Shown: one piece after another, positions 1 through 11,157 of the stretch
Position numbering within the stretch: the first letter of the stretch is position 1
Layout of the letters: each line of letters begins with the position of its first letter
Origin: Engraulis encrasicolus
Taxonomy: Eukaryota; Chordata; Actinopteri; Clupeiformes; Engraulidae
Assembly: GCF_034702125.1 (NCBI RefSeq)
Contig: NC_085872.1
Location: 26,960,002 to 27,024,001 of the forward strand
Direction of reading: 5' to 3'
DNA length: 64,000 nucleotides
Position numbers and translations under genes: made by a program
Notes under the pieces: model-generated
The model's input: only the letters and a program-made list of their open reading frames with translations
Told to the model about the DNA's origin: nothing
Databases searched by the model: none

Positions 1-771
1 GCACTGAGGACTGAGCACACCTTGGGTTATGGTAAATGAGGTTCTTGGCATTTGGTGCTTGGCTAAAGAAGTCTTGCTGAATGCTGGATTGTAATCCATG
101 ACCAGCATCCTCATATGTCAGGGCATTCTCTCATATTAGTCTTTTTATAGAGATGGATGGGAGGACTGGAGAAATTGCATCCTCTATGGAAGACCTGGCT
201 GAGCATACAATGTGATCAAGAAGAAGGTGGATGGGTGTATTTGTTGTTGGATGTGCGACAAGACTAGCCCTTCAAAGCATTTCATGATGCTTGGCATCAG
301 AATAGGAATGATTTCTTTGGGACAACTTTGATGGTGATAGCTTTGAAACATGATGGGATCATGCCTTGTTGGTAAAGAGATAGTTTAGCAAATCTGCTCA
401 GTCTTTGCGCACACAACTCTTTGGCCATTGTCTGAACCAGCTGGTTTTCATAGGTTGATCGTGGCAGACACAGAGTTTGACACAGACACAGTGTTTCTCA
501 CAGATGTGCCTGGAGATAATGGTTTTATGAGCTTTGATTTTAAATCAAAGTGCCTCCTGGGGGGTGTATACTAAGAAGCTGGTTTAGTGGTGAAACATGT
601 CAAGTTAACCTTGTGTTAAAGGCAAATCATTTAATAGAATAACCTGGAGCCCTCATTTTCTTAACTAAATCATAGGTATATCTATTAGCAAATTTACCAT
701 TCCTTGTTGGTTAACTTAATGGTTTATTACTTAACCATGTTCTCAGTATACCCCACTGGCTTAATACTGTA

Positions 772-835
772 TATCAGCGGTTCCCAAACTTATAGCAGGC
801 CGTGTTCCCCCATTAGGGAAACCCTGCTGTAGATG
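772..835. repeat. hAT-type terminal fragment
   Basis: The sequence CAGCGGTTCCCAAACT resembles the CAGTGGTTCYCAAACT termini of vertebrate hAT/Charlie-like elements. No partner end or 8-bp duplication was found, so it is only a fragment. The call rests on similarity to a known terminal style. Confidence 0.3.
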
Positions 836-3111
836 TTGCATCGTTTAGTATCCTAGTTGTTGGGCATGTTGTGTTACCATGGAAATTGGGATGGAGTCTT
901 CTGGCAAATTGCAGGAAAATAGCAATGTGCTGGAGCTGGCTGGCGTGTTGCATGTTTTAAAGCAATAATGGGTGAATTTCTTTGTGAGAAATTGTATGCA
1001 CTGTGCTGCCAACAAGGAGTTAGGAAATATCAAATAAAAGTATGCTGATTCTAAATCTTCAGAATTGCTGACGAGTGGGAATTTCACATTGTTGTTAAAA
1101 GTACACAGTAGAGCAATTACTCAGAACATGAACTGATTAAGTCAAAACATGGAGTAAAACACCTATATTGCTTGGCTTCACATGATTCTGAGCCAACACA
1201 TGCCAGCTCTATTTCACTAATTTCGATGTAATTTAATTCAATAAGTTTATTTTTTATTTATGTTGATAATAGATTTTCTCAATGTCAAAATGTATTTATA
1301 ATTACTTACCCATGAAGTAAGGATGGTATTAAGAATATTGCATTGTCAAAATGCATATCAAACATCACAATTTCCGGTCATTGTATGGTCATTTTCAGAC
1401 AATGCTCACTTTGTGGGCCTGGTGGCGGCCATCTTGAAATTGAGGCCTTTCTAGTCACCAAAAACTGGGCAAACATTTATTATGCTCAAAGTACATCTGA
1501 TACTATTGCAAACCACTGAAAAATCTGTTGTTAGATGTTTTAGGAGAGTCAATTCATCAACGCATCAGATTGCTAATATATTGTGCTTTTCGCATCAACC
1601 ATGACTAAGCATAGCCTTAAAAGGTTGCAGGGATGTTTTGATGTTAATGACAGTATGTATGGTAGTCACCTGAAGTCAAGGAATGTATTTAGTCATAAAT
1701 GCTTGCAATTTCTGTAATCTTGGCACTATTTTTGAAAACTTAGACATTAGTTAATGTCCGAATCTATAGAATATTTGATACATTTTAGTCTTTTTTGTCC
1801 TACAAAATAATCTAAACATGTTTTTATGGACCCAATGACCCTTCCAATCAATTCCCCATGCTGGAATTATGTGGAAAAGTGGTCTAATTTGTCTTTGTAC
1901 CATGTCTGGTTCAAAAGTTATGTGACTAGTCAAATGTCAGAATTGCACAAATCGCTATTGCACAGTTTCCAAGATAACCTCTGAAAAACAGTCATGGGAC
2001 AATTTGCAGCAATGTTAACATCTTTTATTGTTAACTAGACATATTAAGGAGTCTAAAAAAATGGGTGTCAACAACAATTACGGGGGGTGCGCGTGGACCC
2101 CTCATAATGACTAGACTAGTTAACCTAGGTGAGAGGATGAGATCTTCCTCGGCTGGCGAGCGCTCCGCATGTGTGTGCGCGTGTTTCCTGCCCTCCCAAG
2201 ACCCGACAGTTGGTTACAAGTCAATTTGAGCACGAAAACAGCAAAGACAAGGTGATATTTCATTCACGCTCAAAATAAAACATTTACTGAGGGGATTTTC
2301 AACCAGACCGCAGCGCGAGCAGTCAGTGTGAAAAGCCAAGTCTACCGGCACCTTCGCTGCCGCTCGCTTACCTTCGGTGCACGAGCCATTTAAATAGTGA
2401 AGTGGCATATCGCAACAGCACATGCGGATTATCCAAATTATATGCAACAAAGTCGCCAACAAAGCGTGGATTTAACGTTTAATACGCATACGCCAACGTT
2501 GTGTGAATACGGGGAAAGGATAACCGAATTGGAAAGCCACTGTCCTTTCTAGTATAGCCTATGTAGAAGACCGCTTCGGTTTCGTTTCACCTCATGGGGG
2601 AAACATAATTCCCATGCACTGCATTTGCTGAGACTACTAAGCAATAAAGTTAGCGATCAAACTAAAAATATTGGTTGTTGTCATTACAGCATTTAATATG
2701 CTACTATGGCTGTTGTTTAAAATAGTCATTGGATTGCCAACCGTCCCTTGTATTAAGAAACAAAAGTAGGCTATGGTTCCATGAGCTGACATGGGACTCA
2801 ATATCGTTAAAATTGCATCTAAGAACTTTTTTCCCGTTTTTATTAGTTTGCGTAATTGTAGCCAATGTAGTTTTTCTGTGCGTTCCGGGACCTCTTTCCA
2901 ACTCATCATCGCTGTGATGTGATTTTTGTTTTGCGTTCTGGTAGTGATTTACAAATTAAGCACTGCGTGCAAGGTTGCATGCAGCAGCCTGCCAGACCTT
3001 CGTTACGCAGGCCTACATATATTTAGATAGATAGGTCTAGCTTTACTGACCCATCAAGGGGAAATTCGCCATGATTCACGGTAAACAGCAGAACTGATTT
3101 TTTTTTTCACT

Positions 3112-3240
3112 GGGCGGAAAAGATTGAGCCCGCGGACCGAACCGACCCGAGCCATATGCTTAGGCTATATTTTCGGCCCGAACCCAAAGGGCCCGTCGGG
3201 TTTGTCGGGCTGACCCGACCCGTTGAGAACTCTATGGAGA
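3112..3240. repeat. Dispersed repeat fragment rich in CGGGTCGGG-like motifs
   Basis: GC-rich, internally inverted-repetitive sequence (GACCCGAGCC, GGGCCCGTCGGGTT, GACCCGACCCG) sits abruptly in AT-rich DNA and ends near GAGAACTC. Such sequence is common at ends of fish hAT-like repeats. No target duplication was identified. Confidence 0.35.
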
Positions 3241-4589
3241 ATCACAGAAGGAATATAATCTCATTAGTGAGAGCATTTGAAAAGTTTAGATGAAAAACCC
3301 TCTAAATGCCCTCTCCATGAAAAATAAGTTAGCAGTATTGTGTGAATCTCATTTCCAGCTATTTTTCTTTTAAAAGAAAACACTCCATACCTTGTCTAAA
3401 ATATAGATCCTTGTTTAAAGTAAGTCTCTAAATCCATATCACTTTTGCAGCAAAAGCCTCTATATCCAAACAGCCAATCATAACGGGACACGACATGACA
3501 TGACATGATTCTATTGTTTGCCTTCTTCACAGAGCAGGTGTTTTTTGCCATTGCATTTATTTTATGTTTCGATTTGTATGTCATTGGTTTAAATCAGATT
3601 CTATATTGCAGTTGAATGTTATTTTAATGTATATTATTAGGTGTATTACTTAGTGCATCATATGCTTAGAAAGCGTACAGTCTACTGATGTGAAAAAATA
3701 CACATAGACATTGTGATTAAACTATGTGAATTTAGAATTTCTTAAATCTTGTCAGGTATAGGCCTTCTGCCTTCATTTATATAGAAAACTATAGCGTGAT
3801 TATGCCATGATAGGCTGCATTTTAAATACTAAGCTATGAATGAGCCAACCACATCATATCACTATCATCCCCACCCCATATGTGTTGCATCATAATGTTA
3901 AATGTTTTCATTGAAATCATGGGTGGGTTTGGAATGTCTGGAAGGAAAATTTGGATTTAGAGCTTTGTTGCACATAAAGCACGTATGGATTTAGCTGGTT
4001 TTGACACGAAAGAGGAAAAAAATGTCTGCTTAAAAAAAGTTATTTGGCTGAAGTCAATTTTGAGAGATTAACACATTTTTCACTGTTGAATAACCTTGTG
4101 ATTTCAAATGGATGTAGGTGCCTATACTTAAATATGAACGCCTGATAAAAGTGGCCCTTTTTCTGAAAGAGTGGTCAAATGAATTTAGAGGGTTTAGCAT
4201 TTCAAGTATTAAGGCCCCAAGTGAATGCCAGAATGTTACCAATTGTTTTGAAATTGATGGTAATGTTAAACTCTATATTAATATGTTTGTACAAAATACC
4301 AACATGAAATAAATTAAACATAATTTGGAATCACAGTAATGTTATCAATAGACTGTTCCCATGTGTGCATTTTTCTCTGGTCAGTGGTCATGGTTGACAT
4401 ACCTGATTGGCAGGAGCCCAGTGTGACATGGAGCATCAATAGCAGAGCTCTCCCCAAAATGGTTGTCCTCATGGTAACAGACATCTACCCGGAGCAGGCT
4501 ATTGGTATTGGTCCCAAAGCCAAACCAACAATACAACACTATTTTATCTTTTAAAACATTTAATCCTAGAATGCAAGCATCTAATGTTA

Positions 4590-5126
4590 TACCAATACTG
4601 AGGCAGGTCCTTCTGCATGAGTGGATGACAGGATGGCAAACCGCATAGCAGTGCTTCAAGGCGAGGATGAGATGACTTTATAAGAGCTCAGGAATAACGA
4701 GTCAGCTTTCTGGTAAAGCGTTTTCTGATGAAGAGACAAGCTGACTTTTAATCTTTTTTCTTTTTTTTTTTTTTGTTACAATGGAATATGAAGTAAACAG
4801 AAGGTACGATGATGCAAGTGATTGTCTAGTTGACTTTCACTTGAAATTTGTCTACTTCCACTTCCTGAGTTCCAGTAAGAACCACTGATTTGTACGTCAA
4901 GTCAAAAGGCCATGTGTTGCCAAGGTAACTGCATTAATGAGAACACGTCACATTTTGTTGGAATTGTTTATTGTAGGTAGTCACATTTATTTTTTGCCCT
5001 GGTATGGTATTTGTGCATGAAAAAAGTTCTATAGTCCTATTTTTGTCGTAGCTGCGTTGAAGCACTGTAATGCTGTTTGCCATCCTGTCACCCATTCGTG
5101 CAGAAGGACCTGCCTCAATATTATTT
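4590..5126. repeat. Foldback element with ~75-bp inverted arms
   Basis: The arm at about 4592-4668 (contains CTGAGGCAGGTCCTTCTGCA, then GACAGGATGGCAAAC, then GCAGTGCTTCAA) recurs as its reverse complement at about 5047-5124, with scattered mismatches. The arms are separated by about 380 bp including a T-rich tract at 4754-4775. This is a diverged foldback or long-TIR DNA transposon; no clear target duplication was seen. Confidence 0.6.
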
Positions 5127-5206
5127 ATAATATTTATTTATTTAGGCCTCACAGAGTCGTTTAGAATAGCCTATAGGCCGAGTCATTTATAGATCCTTTG
5201 TTCTAT
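5127..5206. other. Short flank left of the Gypsy element
   Basis: AT-rich sequence with no gene. It ends TTCTAT directly before the LTR terminus TGTAAC. The opposite flank begins TATTTTAT, so no clean 4-5 bp duplication is visible, only a shared TAT. Confidence 0.5.
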
Positions 5207-7000
5207 TGTAACCCCCGCTTAAGACTGGCTATTGCACCCCTACAGCAGAACCACCAAAAGCAAAGGGAATCCTGATGCAATAACCAGACAGCACAGGTGT
5301 TTAGAAGGAAATATAAAAATACAAATCTTTATTTAACATGTTTAAAAATACCACAGAGGTTGGTCATAAATAACACTTACACAGACAAGGGACTCTAACT
5401 AAACCTGGGCGGCGGCACCAAAGCGTTGGCCTCAATATCACTCGTGAAATGTATAACCACTACAATGCATTTCATATCACTCGTGAAATGTATAACCACT
5501 ACAATGCATTTCATGCCACACGAGAAATGTATAACCACTACAACACATTGCTCTCAGAGCCTCAAACGTGTACAAATAAACCTCATGGATCACACTAGTG
5601 AATGTACACAACGTGTCACAATCTAATCACTACCAGGTGATGTACACACACTATGGAGGCCGTACGCTTGGGATTGACCGCCCGGCCCACGCCAGAAGTA
5701 AGAGGTGGGGGGAGACGGGACACACAAAGACAAACAAAAAAAAACAAAAGGAATAAAGAAAATAAATCCCTCCAACCTGAGGCTCACAGTTGCAACATCT
5801 TATTTCTCCAGCCCAGGTTGGAGGGAGAAACAAAAAAAACAATAACCCCTATGCACAACTAACGCGACAAACCTTTCACGCACACACGCGCGCACACATA
5901 CACAAAGAACAGCAGCCAGCAAATAATGTAGTCGCACCGTGGCGCTGTACACACTGAAACAAAAGAAAAACACACATAAATGTAACATACCCCATTGACC
6001 CCAATTCTGTGCCCCTCATAGTAAAAGGACTTTAACACTTGCCATGTGTTACATTCTGATCATGACAAATGAATACTTAAGTCTCCACACAAAAGTGATT
6101 CATTACTACCGAATGGACAGACATCAAAAGACGGGTTGCACCCAAACCTACCTATTACTGCAGCTAGAGTTTCACAGATCGTTCCGATGCCAGGATAACT
6201 CGTTCACGATAGGCCAGGTGACTGGGTGAACCCGCAACACAACAGGTGACTGACCAAGAACACAGAATGGCATACATTACTAAAAGCAAGTACCAATATT
6301 AAAAGACCATTGGTTGGTACACTTGGCTACAGTATGCGGCCGATGTGCATACCTGGATTGCTGAAGTAGCCTACTGTAGCTAGGGCTTCCTAGACCAGCC
6401 CCCCAAACCAGCGCAAGGGTAAACACGGCATACAGCAGGTGGCTGGGATAACCACGGTACACAGCAGGTGACTGGCAAAGGACACAAAGTAGTATACATT
6501 ATCCAAAGGCTAGCGACATATCTTTAGTCACACACTGAGATGCTTCAATGTACAAAACGCATACCTGCTCAGTTAGAAGCCAGCACACCCCCGGACCTCT
6601 TTACAAGAGCTGCGCGGTAGCGCTACACAGCAAGCCACTAGTCAATAGCAACTAGACATAGGACACACATTACTCAAAGTGAAAGCCTACATATGATTTT
6701 AAGTCAAAACGGAGGTCGCTAACATACCTCGATAGTGGCCACAACACTCATGCACTCGACCCAAGCAAACGCCGAGCTAGCAACAGGAAGACAACCGGTG
6801 CCAGGACCCCAGGTGCCTATACTAATGCCTGTTCCCAACAGACTTACACCTGACGTATTTGCGCCCGCCCACCCATTCAATTATCTACGAAGGGGGAAGT
6901 AAACTGGAATAAGTGAGAAGTATACCAAGTAGTGATGATAGTAATAAAAAAAGGATGTGCACTAACATAAAAGAAAATAGGCACATATCCCCAGCTTACA
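5207..7000 (-). repeat. 3' LTR of the Gypsy element
   Basis: 1794 bp with ends TGTAA...TTACA, almost identical to 12377-14160. Near its lower-coordinate end (5438-5560) are three tandem ~56-bp units containing GAAATGTATAACCACTACAA. On the coding strand an AATAAA signal lies at 5328-5333, about 120 nt from the LTR end, which fits R/U5 placement. Short ORFs in it recur in the other LTR only because the sequence is duplicated. Confidence 0.92.
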
Positions 7001-7013
7001 ATCCACCCCCTCC
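7001..7013 (-). other. Polypurine tract of the Gypsy element
   Basis: On the coding strand GGAGGGGGTGGAT abuts the 3' LTR start TGTAAGC. A G-rich purine run at this exact place is the expected plus-strand DNA primer of LTR retrotransposons. Confidence 0.75.
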
Positions 7014-7047
7014 AACTGAATCGGCGGCCCGACGATAGCACTTTACT

Positions 7048-10000
7048 CTAATCTTCGCCGTGTGAGTGGCTTCCTCCCTCTCCAGTGACAGCAAGCCCCC
7101 GAGGTAGTCGGAACGGATTTGGATGCTGGCCCGCTGTAGTCCTCGTGGAGCGTCTCAGTGGCAGAGACTCTCCCTCTGACAATGCATCGTCATCCCCACT
7201 AGGAGTCCCGGGTGGCTCTAGTTCTGACTGAGGTTCTTCATGGTAGACCATCACCACACCTTCAGGTTCTATTTCCTCAGGGCTGATAGGGTCACTTGCA
7301 GGACTTCGACCACTGCTGTGGACCCTCCTCTGTACTGCAGGCATTCTCTCGGTCTCTGGTCGTACTCCTTCAGGGACTGCTCTCAACTCTGACCTGTGGA
7401 CCTGTCGCAGCGGTCCTTCTTGTCCCAATGGGGCCAGCGTGTACACCACCCCTGTTGCAGAAGGGGCACGTACCACTTGAAAGACTTGGGGGCTCCAGTG
7501 ATCTTGTATTTTGTTCCGCCCCTGCACATGGTTCCGCATATATACGAGCTGTCCCTCTTCCAACCCTGCATCATTTGCCTGGTCGTTGTGCTTCTGATTC
7601 CTTCTGCGTGCCACCTCCTCTGCTCTTTGTTTGACATGCTGCCAAGTCATCTGGGCACTCTGCCGGTGTCTTGCAATCCATTCCTCCAGAGGCTCAGCAT
7701 CCTGAACAGTTCCTGGGGCAGTCCCATTGTCACCCAATAGGAAATCAATGGGCAACCTGGGGTGGTGTCCAAACATAAGGTAATACGGCGTGTGCCCGGT
7801 GGTTGGATGGGGGGTAGTATTGTATGCGAATGTCAGCTGAGGCAGGTGGTGCGGCCAGTGTCGCTTTTCATCCAAGGGTAACGTGCGCAACAGGTCGTGG
7901 AGTGTACGGTTAAACCGTTCACACTGCCCATTCCCTTGTGGATGGTACGGTGTAGTTCTACTCTTCTGGATACCATACATCTGACAAAGCTGCTGTACTA
8001 ATCTACTCTCAAAATTTCTCCCCTGATCGGAATGCAAGCGTGCAGGTGGGCCAAATCGGTAGAACCATTGCTGAATTAAAGCACGGGCCACAGTGTTTGC
8101 CTTTTGGTCCTTTGTGGGAATTGCTTGAGAGTACTTGGTGAATATGTCAGTAAGGACTAAAACATTCTCCCTACCATCACTGGCTGGTTCTAACACTGTG
8201 AAGTCAATGGCCAGTATCTCGTTGGGTTGACTGGCTTGCATGGTGCCCCAGTAGGGACGGACTTTAGGCCGGGCTGCTTTACCTAATATGCATCTGTGAC
8301 ATTTGACACACCAGTCCTCTGCATCCCGGGTCATGCTTGGCCAGAAACACCGGCTACGCAACAGCTCAAGAGTTCGCTCAGCACCCGGGTGCCCGTGGTC
8401 ATCATGGACGCTGCGGAGGACTTCGTCCTTGAGGCACTGTGGGAGCACTAGCTGGTATATCTCGGGCCCTCCCCCCGATTCGCAGACCAGCCGGTACAGC
8501 CGACCTTCCTGCTCCACTAAGCGGTCCCACTGACGAAGTAGCTTTTTGCTCAAGCCAGACAGCATGCCTCTTTCCTCCTTCCTGGGACGCCGCCCCTCTC
8601 TGTGATATTTGAGCACTGGCCCAATGACTGGATCATTCTCCTGCAGCATGCCTATATCCTGCACGGTCCGTTCTGGGAAGGCGACCACCTCAGCACATCG
8701 AGCTTCGGAGGCAGGTAGCTGACTAGAACTGGCTAATGGCAACGTTGGGACCTCCGTGCCCCAGGCAAAGCGTTCCAGGTATTGCCGGGATAGCGCGTCC
8801 GCATTCTGGTTGCTTCTCCCGGGGCGGTATTTGATCGTAAAGTTGAAGGACGCCAATTGCGAAGCCCACCGTTGCTCCGTTGCCCCTAACTTGGCTGTCT
8901 GAAGGTGGCTTAAGGGGTTGTTATCGGTAAGAATAGTAAAATGGTTCCCAAGCAGATACTCACGAAACTTTTCCGTAACTGCCCATTTCACTGCTAGCAA
9001 CTCGAGCTTCATCGAGCTGTAGTTCTCCATGTTTTTCTCAGTTGGTCTCAACCCCCTACTGGCATAGGCTACTGGCCGAACTCTCCCTTCATGTTCTTGA
9101 GACAGGATAGCGCCCAACCCCCCATGACTAGCATCAACTTCTAAGATAAAGGGCTTTTTAAAATCTGCGTAAGCTAGTACAGGTGCAGAGGTGAGCTTTT
9201 CTTTTAAGGAGCAAAACGACTGTTCGCAGTCCTCGTTCCAGGCTGCCGCAAGTGGGACTGGAGGGGTTTTTCCCTTTCGCCGTGGTCCACTAAGCTTGCC
9301 TACAAGATGGTGCAATGGGGCAGCAAGCTTTGAAAATCCTTGCACAAATCTTCGATAGTAGCTTGCAAAGCCTAAAAAGGACCGCAGTTCAGCTAAATGC
9401 CCTGGACGCTTCCAGTCCCTCACCACCTCAATCTTCTTTGGATCCGTCGACACCCCCTCCGACGAGACGACGTGGCCTAAGTAGTTTACTTGGTGTTGAA
9501 AGAAACTACATTTTGACAACTTGACTTTGAGACCTTGCTTTTGCAGTCTGGAGAACACTTCCCCTAATCGCTCAAGATGCTGTTGTATCGTGGTGGAATA
9601 GACGATGACGTCGTCCAAAAACAGAAGAACGGACTGGTAGCGGCAGTCCCCGAACATTCGTTCCATTAGCCGCTGAAATGTCCCAGGGGCATTGCAGAGT
9701 CCAAACGGCATGCGGTTAAACTCAAACAGCCCGAATGGAGTGCAAAAGGCCGTCTTGGCTTTGTCACCCTCTGCCACTGGGACTTGATTATAACCGCTTG
9801 CCAGGTCCAAAGTAGAGAACCATTTTGCCCCAGACAAAGCATCTAATGACTCTTCAATTCTAGGCAGTGGGTATGCGTCACGCCGGGTCTTCGCATTGAG
9901 TTGCCGATAATCCACACAGAGGCGAAGACTTCCATCTTTCTTAGTGACAAGGACTATTGGGGAGGAATAAGGGCTACTGCTTTCTCTGATAACCTGGCTA

Positions 10001-11151
10001 TCCAAAAGTTGTTGGATGTGTGCCTTTACAGTCTCATACTGAGAGGGCGGTATTCGTCGATAAGGCTGGCGGACAGGTGCCTCATCCAACAATGGAATTT
10101 CGTGGGTAATCAAGGAAGTGCAGCCCAGGTCGCCATCACCTCGGGAGAAAATGTCCTTGTACTGAGCAAAAAGGGTCTTCGCTTGTGAGACTTGCGGTTC
10201 TGTCAGTTTCTCAAAGTCAGGAAATGGTAAGTCAGGAGCACTGGAACCTGTGACTACTTGTTGAGTAGAGATGTACACACAGTCCTCCTCTATGCTGTGA
10301 TCCACTGCAAAAGGTGTGGCTCCGGTTGACAAAACTGTTACCGGTTCTACAGTGCCGATGACTTGGCGTGGGGGAAGCCATACCTCCATGCAGCTGACGT
10401 TGACGATGGGGGCATATAAGCGACCTTTCTTGGCAGTAAGAAGGGCGGGGGACACCAGGAGGCCTTCAGGCAGCTGCCCATCTTCAAAGCCCAAAGGCTC
10501 CAACAGGAACTCTGCGGACTCAATCTGGGGGCAGGTCACGGGGACCATGTACAGAGCACCTGCCCCAATGCAGATAGAGGATTTCCCTCCGATTTTGACC
10601 TTGTGTGGCTTGGGGGCGTTCATAACGGCCTGGATCTTCTCGCACTGCTTCAAAGCACGCAGGGCTGCCGGGGCCGCCAATTCAACCGGAGGGGAATGGA
10701 AAAGCTGAGGACCATGCTGTTCAAAAAGAATATCATAACACTCCCCGAGTATGTTCATACCTAGAATGCCAGGTGTTACCTTCTTACGGTCTCGGAGGGT
10801 CAACTCTTCAGGGTCCCTTACCACCAATATTCCCCTCCCAGGTATGCGTTGCCCCAAGACTACTACATCCATCTCAATATAGCCAGTGTAAGGTATATCT
10901 AACCCATTAGCTGCTCTGAGACTCAACCAATTACACTCTCTCTTTTGCAAATGAGAAAAATGTTGCTTAAAAAAGCTTTCTGTTATCGTTGTCACCATTG
11001 ATCCTGTATCAACAAGGCAGGGAACTTGTACACCCCCCATAGTTACACTTAACACCGGACAATTTCCCACTAATTGATTGAAAGACGAAGGACATGCAGA
11101 GCCAGAGTCACGCCCTCCCAGTGTGTGGCTCTGCACACTGGGGGTGTCTAG
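7048..11151 (-). CDS. Gypsy Pol polyprotein (protease-RT-RNase H-integrase)
   Basis: Copies the element RNA into DNA and integrates it. Residues are counted from a GTG at 11136; the frame is open back to 11163, and it is reached from gag by a -1 shift at 11151. Visible domains: aspartic protease LVDTGS near residues 41-46; reverse transcriptase about 355-550 with LDLASGY (443-449) and the catalytic FLDDV (506-510); RNase H with D668, E712, D738 and D780; integrase zinc-binding HDDHGHPG about 911-918 with C943/C946/C949; catalytic core D978, D1037 and E1073. The C-terminus carries a GPY/F-like region (about 1200-1260) and no chromodomain. No stop or frameshift interrupts about 1360 codons and all catalytic residues are present, so the protein may be active (inference). 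Confidence 0.93.
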   Translation of the reverse strand, partial: LDTPSVQSHTLGGRDSGSACPSSFNQLVGNCPVLSVTMGGVQVPCLVDTGSMVTTITESFFKQHFSHLQKRECNWLSLRAANGLDIPYTGYIEMDVVVLGQRIPGRGILVVRDPEELTLRDRKKVTPGILGMNILGECYDILFEQHGPQLFHSPPVELAAPAALRALKQCEKIQAVMNAPKPHKVKIGGKSSICIGAGALYMVPVTCPQIESAEFLLEPLGFEDGQLPEGLLVSPALLTAKKGRLYAPIVNVSCMEVWLPPRQVIGTVEPVTVLSTGATPFAVDHSIEEDCVYISTQQVVTGSSAPDLPFPDFEKLTEPQVSQAKTLFAQYKDIFSRGDGDLGCTSLITHEIPLLDEAPVRQPYRRIPPSQYETVKAHIQQLLDSQVIRESSSPYSSPIVLVTKKDGSLRLCVDYRQLNAKTRRDAYPLPRIEESLDALSGAKWFSTLDLASGYNQVPVAEGDKAKTAFCTPFGLFEFNRMPFGLCNAPGTFQRLMERMFGDCRYQSVLLFLDDVIVYSTTIQQHLERLGEVFSRLQKQGLKVKLSKCSFFQHQVNYLGHVVSSEGVSTDPKKIEVVRDWKRPGHLAELRSFLGFASYYRRFVQGFSKLAAPLHHLVGKLSGPRRKGKTPPVPLAAAWNEDCEQSFCSLKEKLTSAPVLAYADFKKPFILEVDASHGGLGAILSQEHEGRVRPVAYASRGLRPTEKNMENYSSMKLELLAVKWAVTEKFREYLLGNHFTILTDNNPLSHLQTAKLGATEQRWASQLASFNFTIKYRPGRSNQNADALSRQYLERFAWGTEVPTLPLASSSQLPASEARCAEVVAFPERTVQDIGMLQENDPVIGPVLKYHREGRRPRKEERGMLSGLSKKLLRQWDRLVEQEGRLYRLVCESGGGPEIYQLVLPQCLKDEVLRSVHDDHGHPGAERTLELLRSRCFWPSMTRDAEDWCVKCHRCILGKAARPKVRPYWGTMQASQPNEILAIDFTVLEPASDGRENVLVLTDIFTKYSQAIPTKDQKANTVARALIQQWFYRFGPPARLHSDQGRNFESRLVQQLCQMYGIQKSRTTPYHPQGNGQCERFNRTLHDLLRTLPLDEKRHWPHHLPQLTFAYNTTPHPTTGHTPYYLMFGHHPRLPIDFLLGDNGTAPGTVQDAEPLEEWIARHRQSAQMTWQHVKQRAEEVARRRNQKHNDQANDAGLEEGQLVYMRNHVQGRNKIQDHWSPQVFQVVRAPSATGVVYTLAPLGQEGPLRQVHRSELRAVPEGVRPETERMPAVQRRVHSSGRSPASDPISPEEIEPEGVVMVYHEEPQSELEPPGTPSGDDDALSEGESLPLRRSTRTTAGQHPNPFRLPRGLAVTGEGGSHSHGED

Positions 11152-11157
11152 TTTCCC
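11103..11157 (-). promoter_or_regulatory. Programmed -1 ribosomal frameshift signal, gag-pol
   Basis: On the coding strand the heptamer G GGA AAC (11157-11151) lies in the gag frame and is followed at once by the gag stop TAG (11150-11148). After an 8-nt spacer that includes the stop comes a perfect 9-bp stem, CCCAGTGTG (11142-11134) with CACACTGGG (11125-11117), and an 8-nt loop. The loop bases CAGAG can pair with CTCTG at 11107-11103, giving a possible H-type pseudoknot. A -1 slip reads into CTA GAC ACC, which is the open pol frame. G GGA AAC is a known retroviral slippery site. Confidence 0.88.

Larger units (their letters stand above)
1..4589. other. Non-coding stretch, no gene recognised
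   Basis: Both strands were read and no credible gene was found. All open frames are shorter than about 95 codons and lack domain signatures or exon-like boundaries. The stretch is AT-rich except for a more CpG-rich patch around 2140-2420, and it includes fragments of dispersed repeats listed separately. A promoter or distal exon cannot be excluded by eye. Confidence 0.5.

Noticed and set aside
4381..4510. Possible host exon (IPDWQEPSVTWSINSRALPK on plus; RVDVCYHEDNHFGESSAIDA on minus)
   Set aside because: Protein-like composition on both strands, but no clear splice sites and no recognised family; left as non-coding.
5426..5626. 66-codon ORF repeated in both LTRs of the large Gypsy element
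   Set aside because: It is a translation of three tandem 56-bp LTR units and shows repeat-like protein with no family.
7296..7740. Plus-strand ORFs of 112-114 codons opposite pol
   Set aside because: Antisense shadows of the intact Pol frame.
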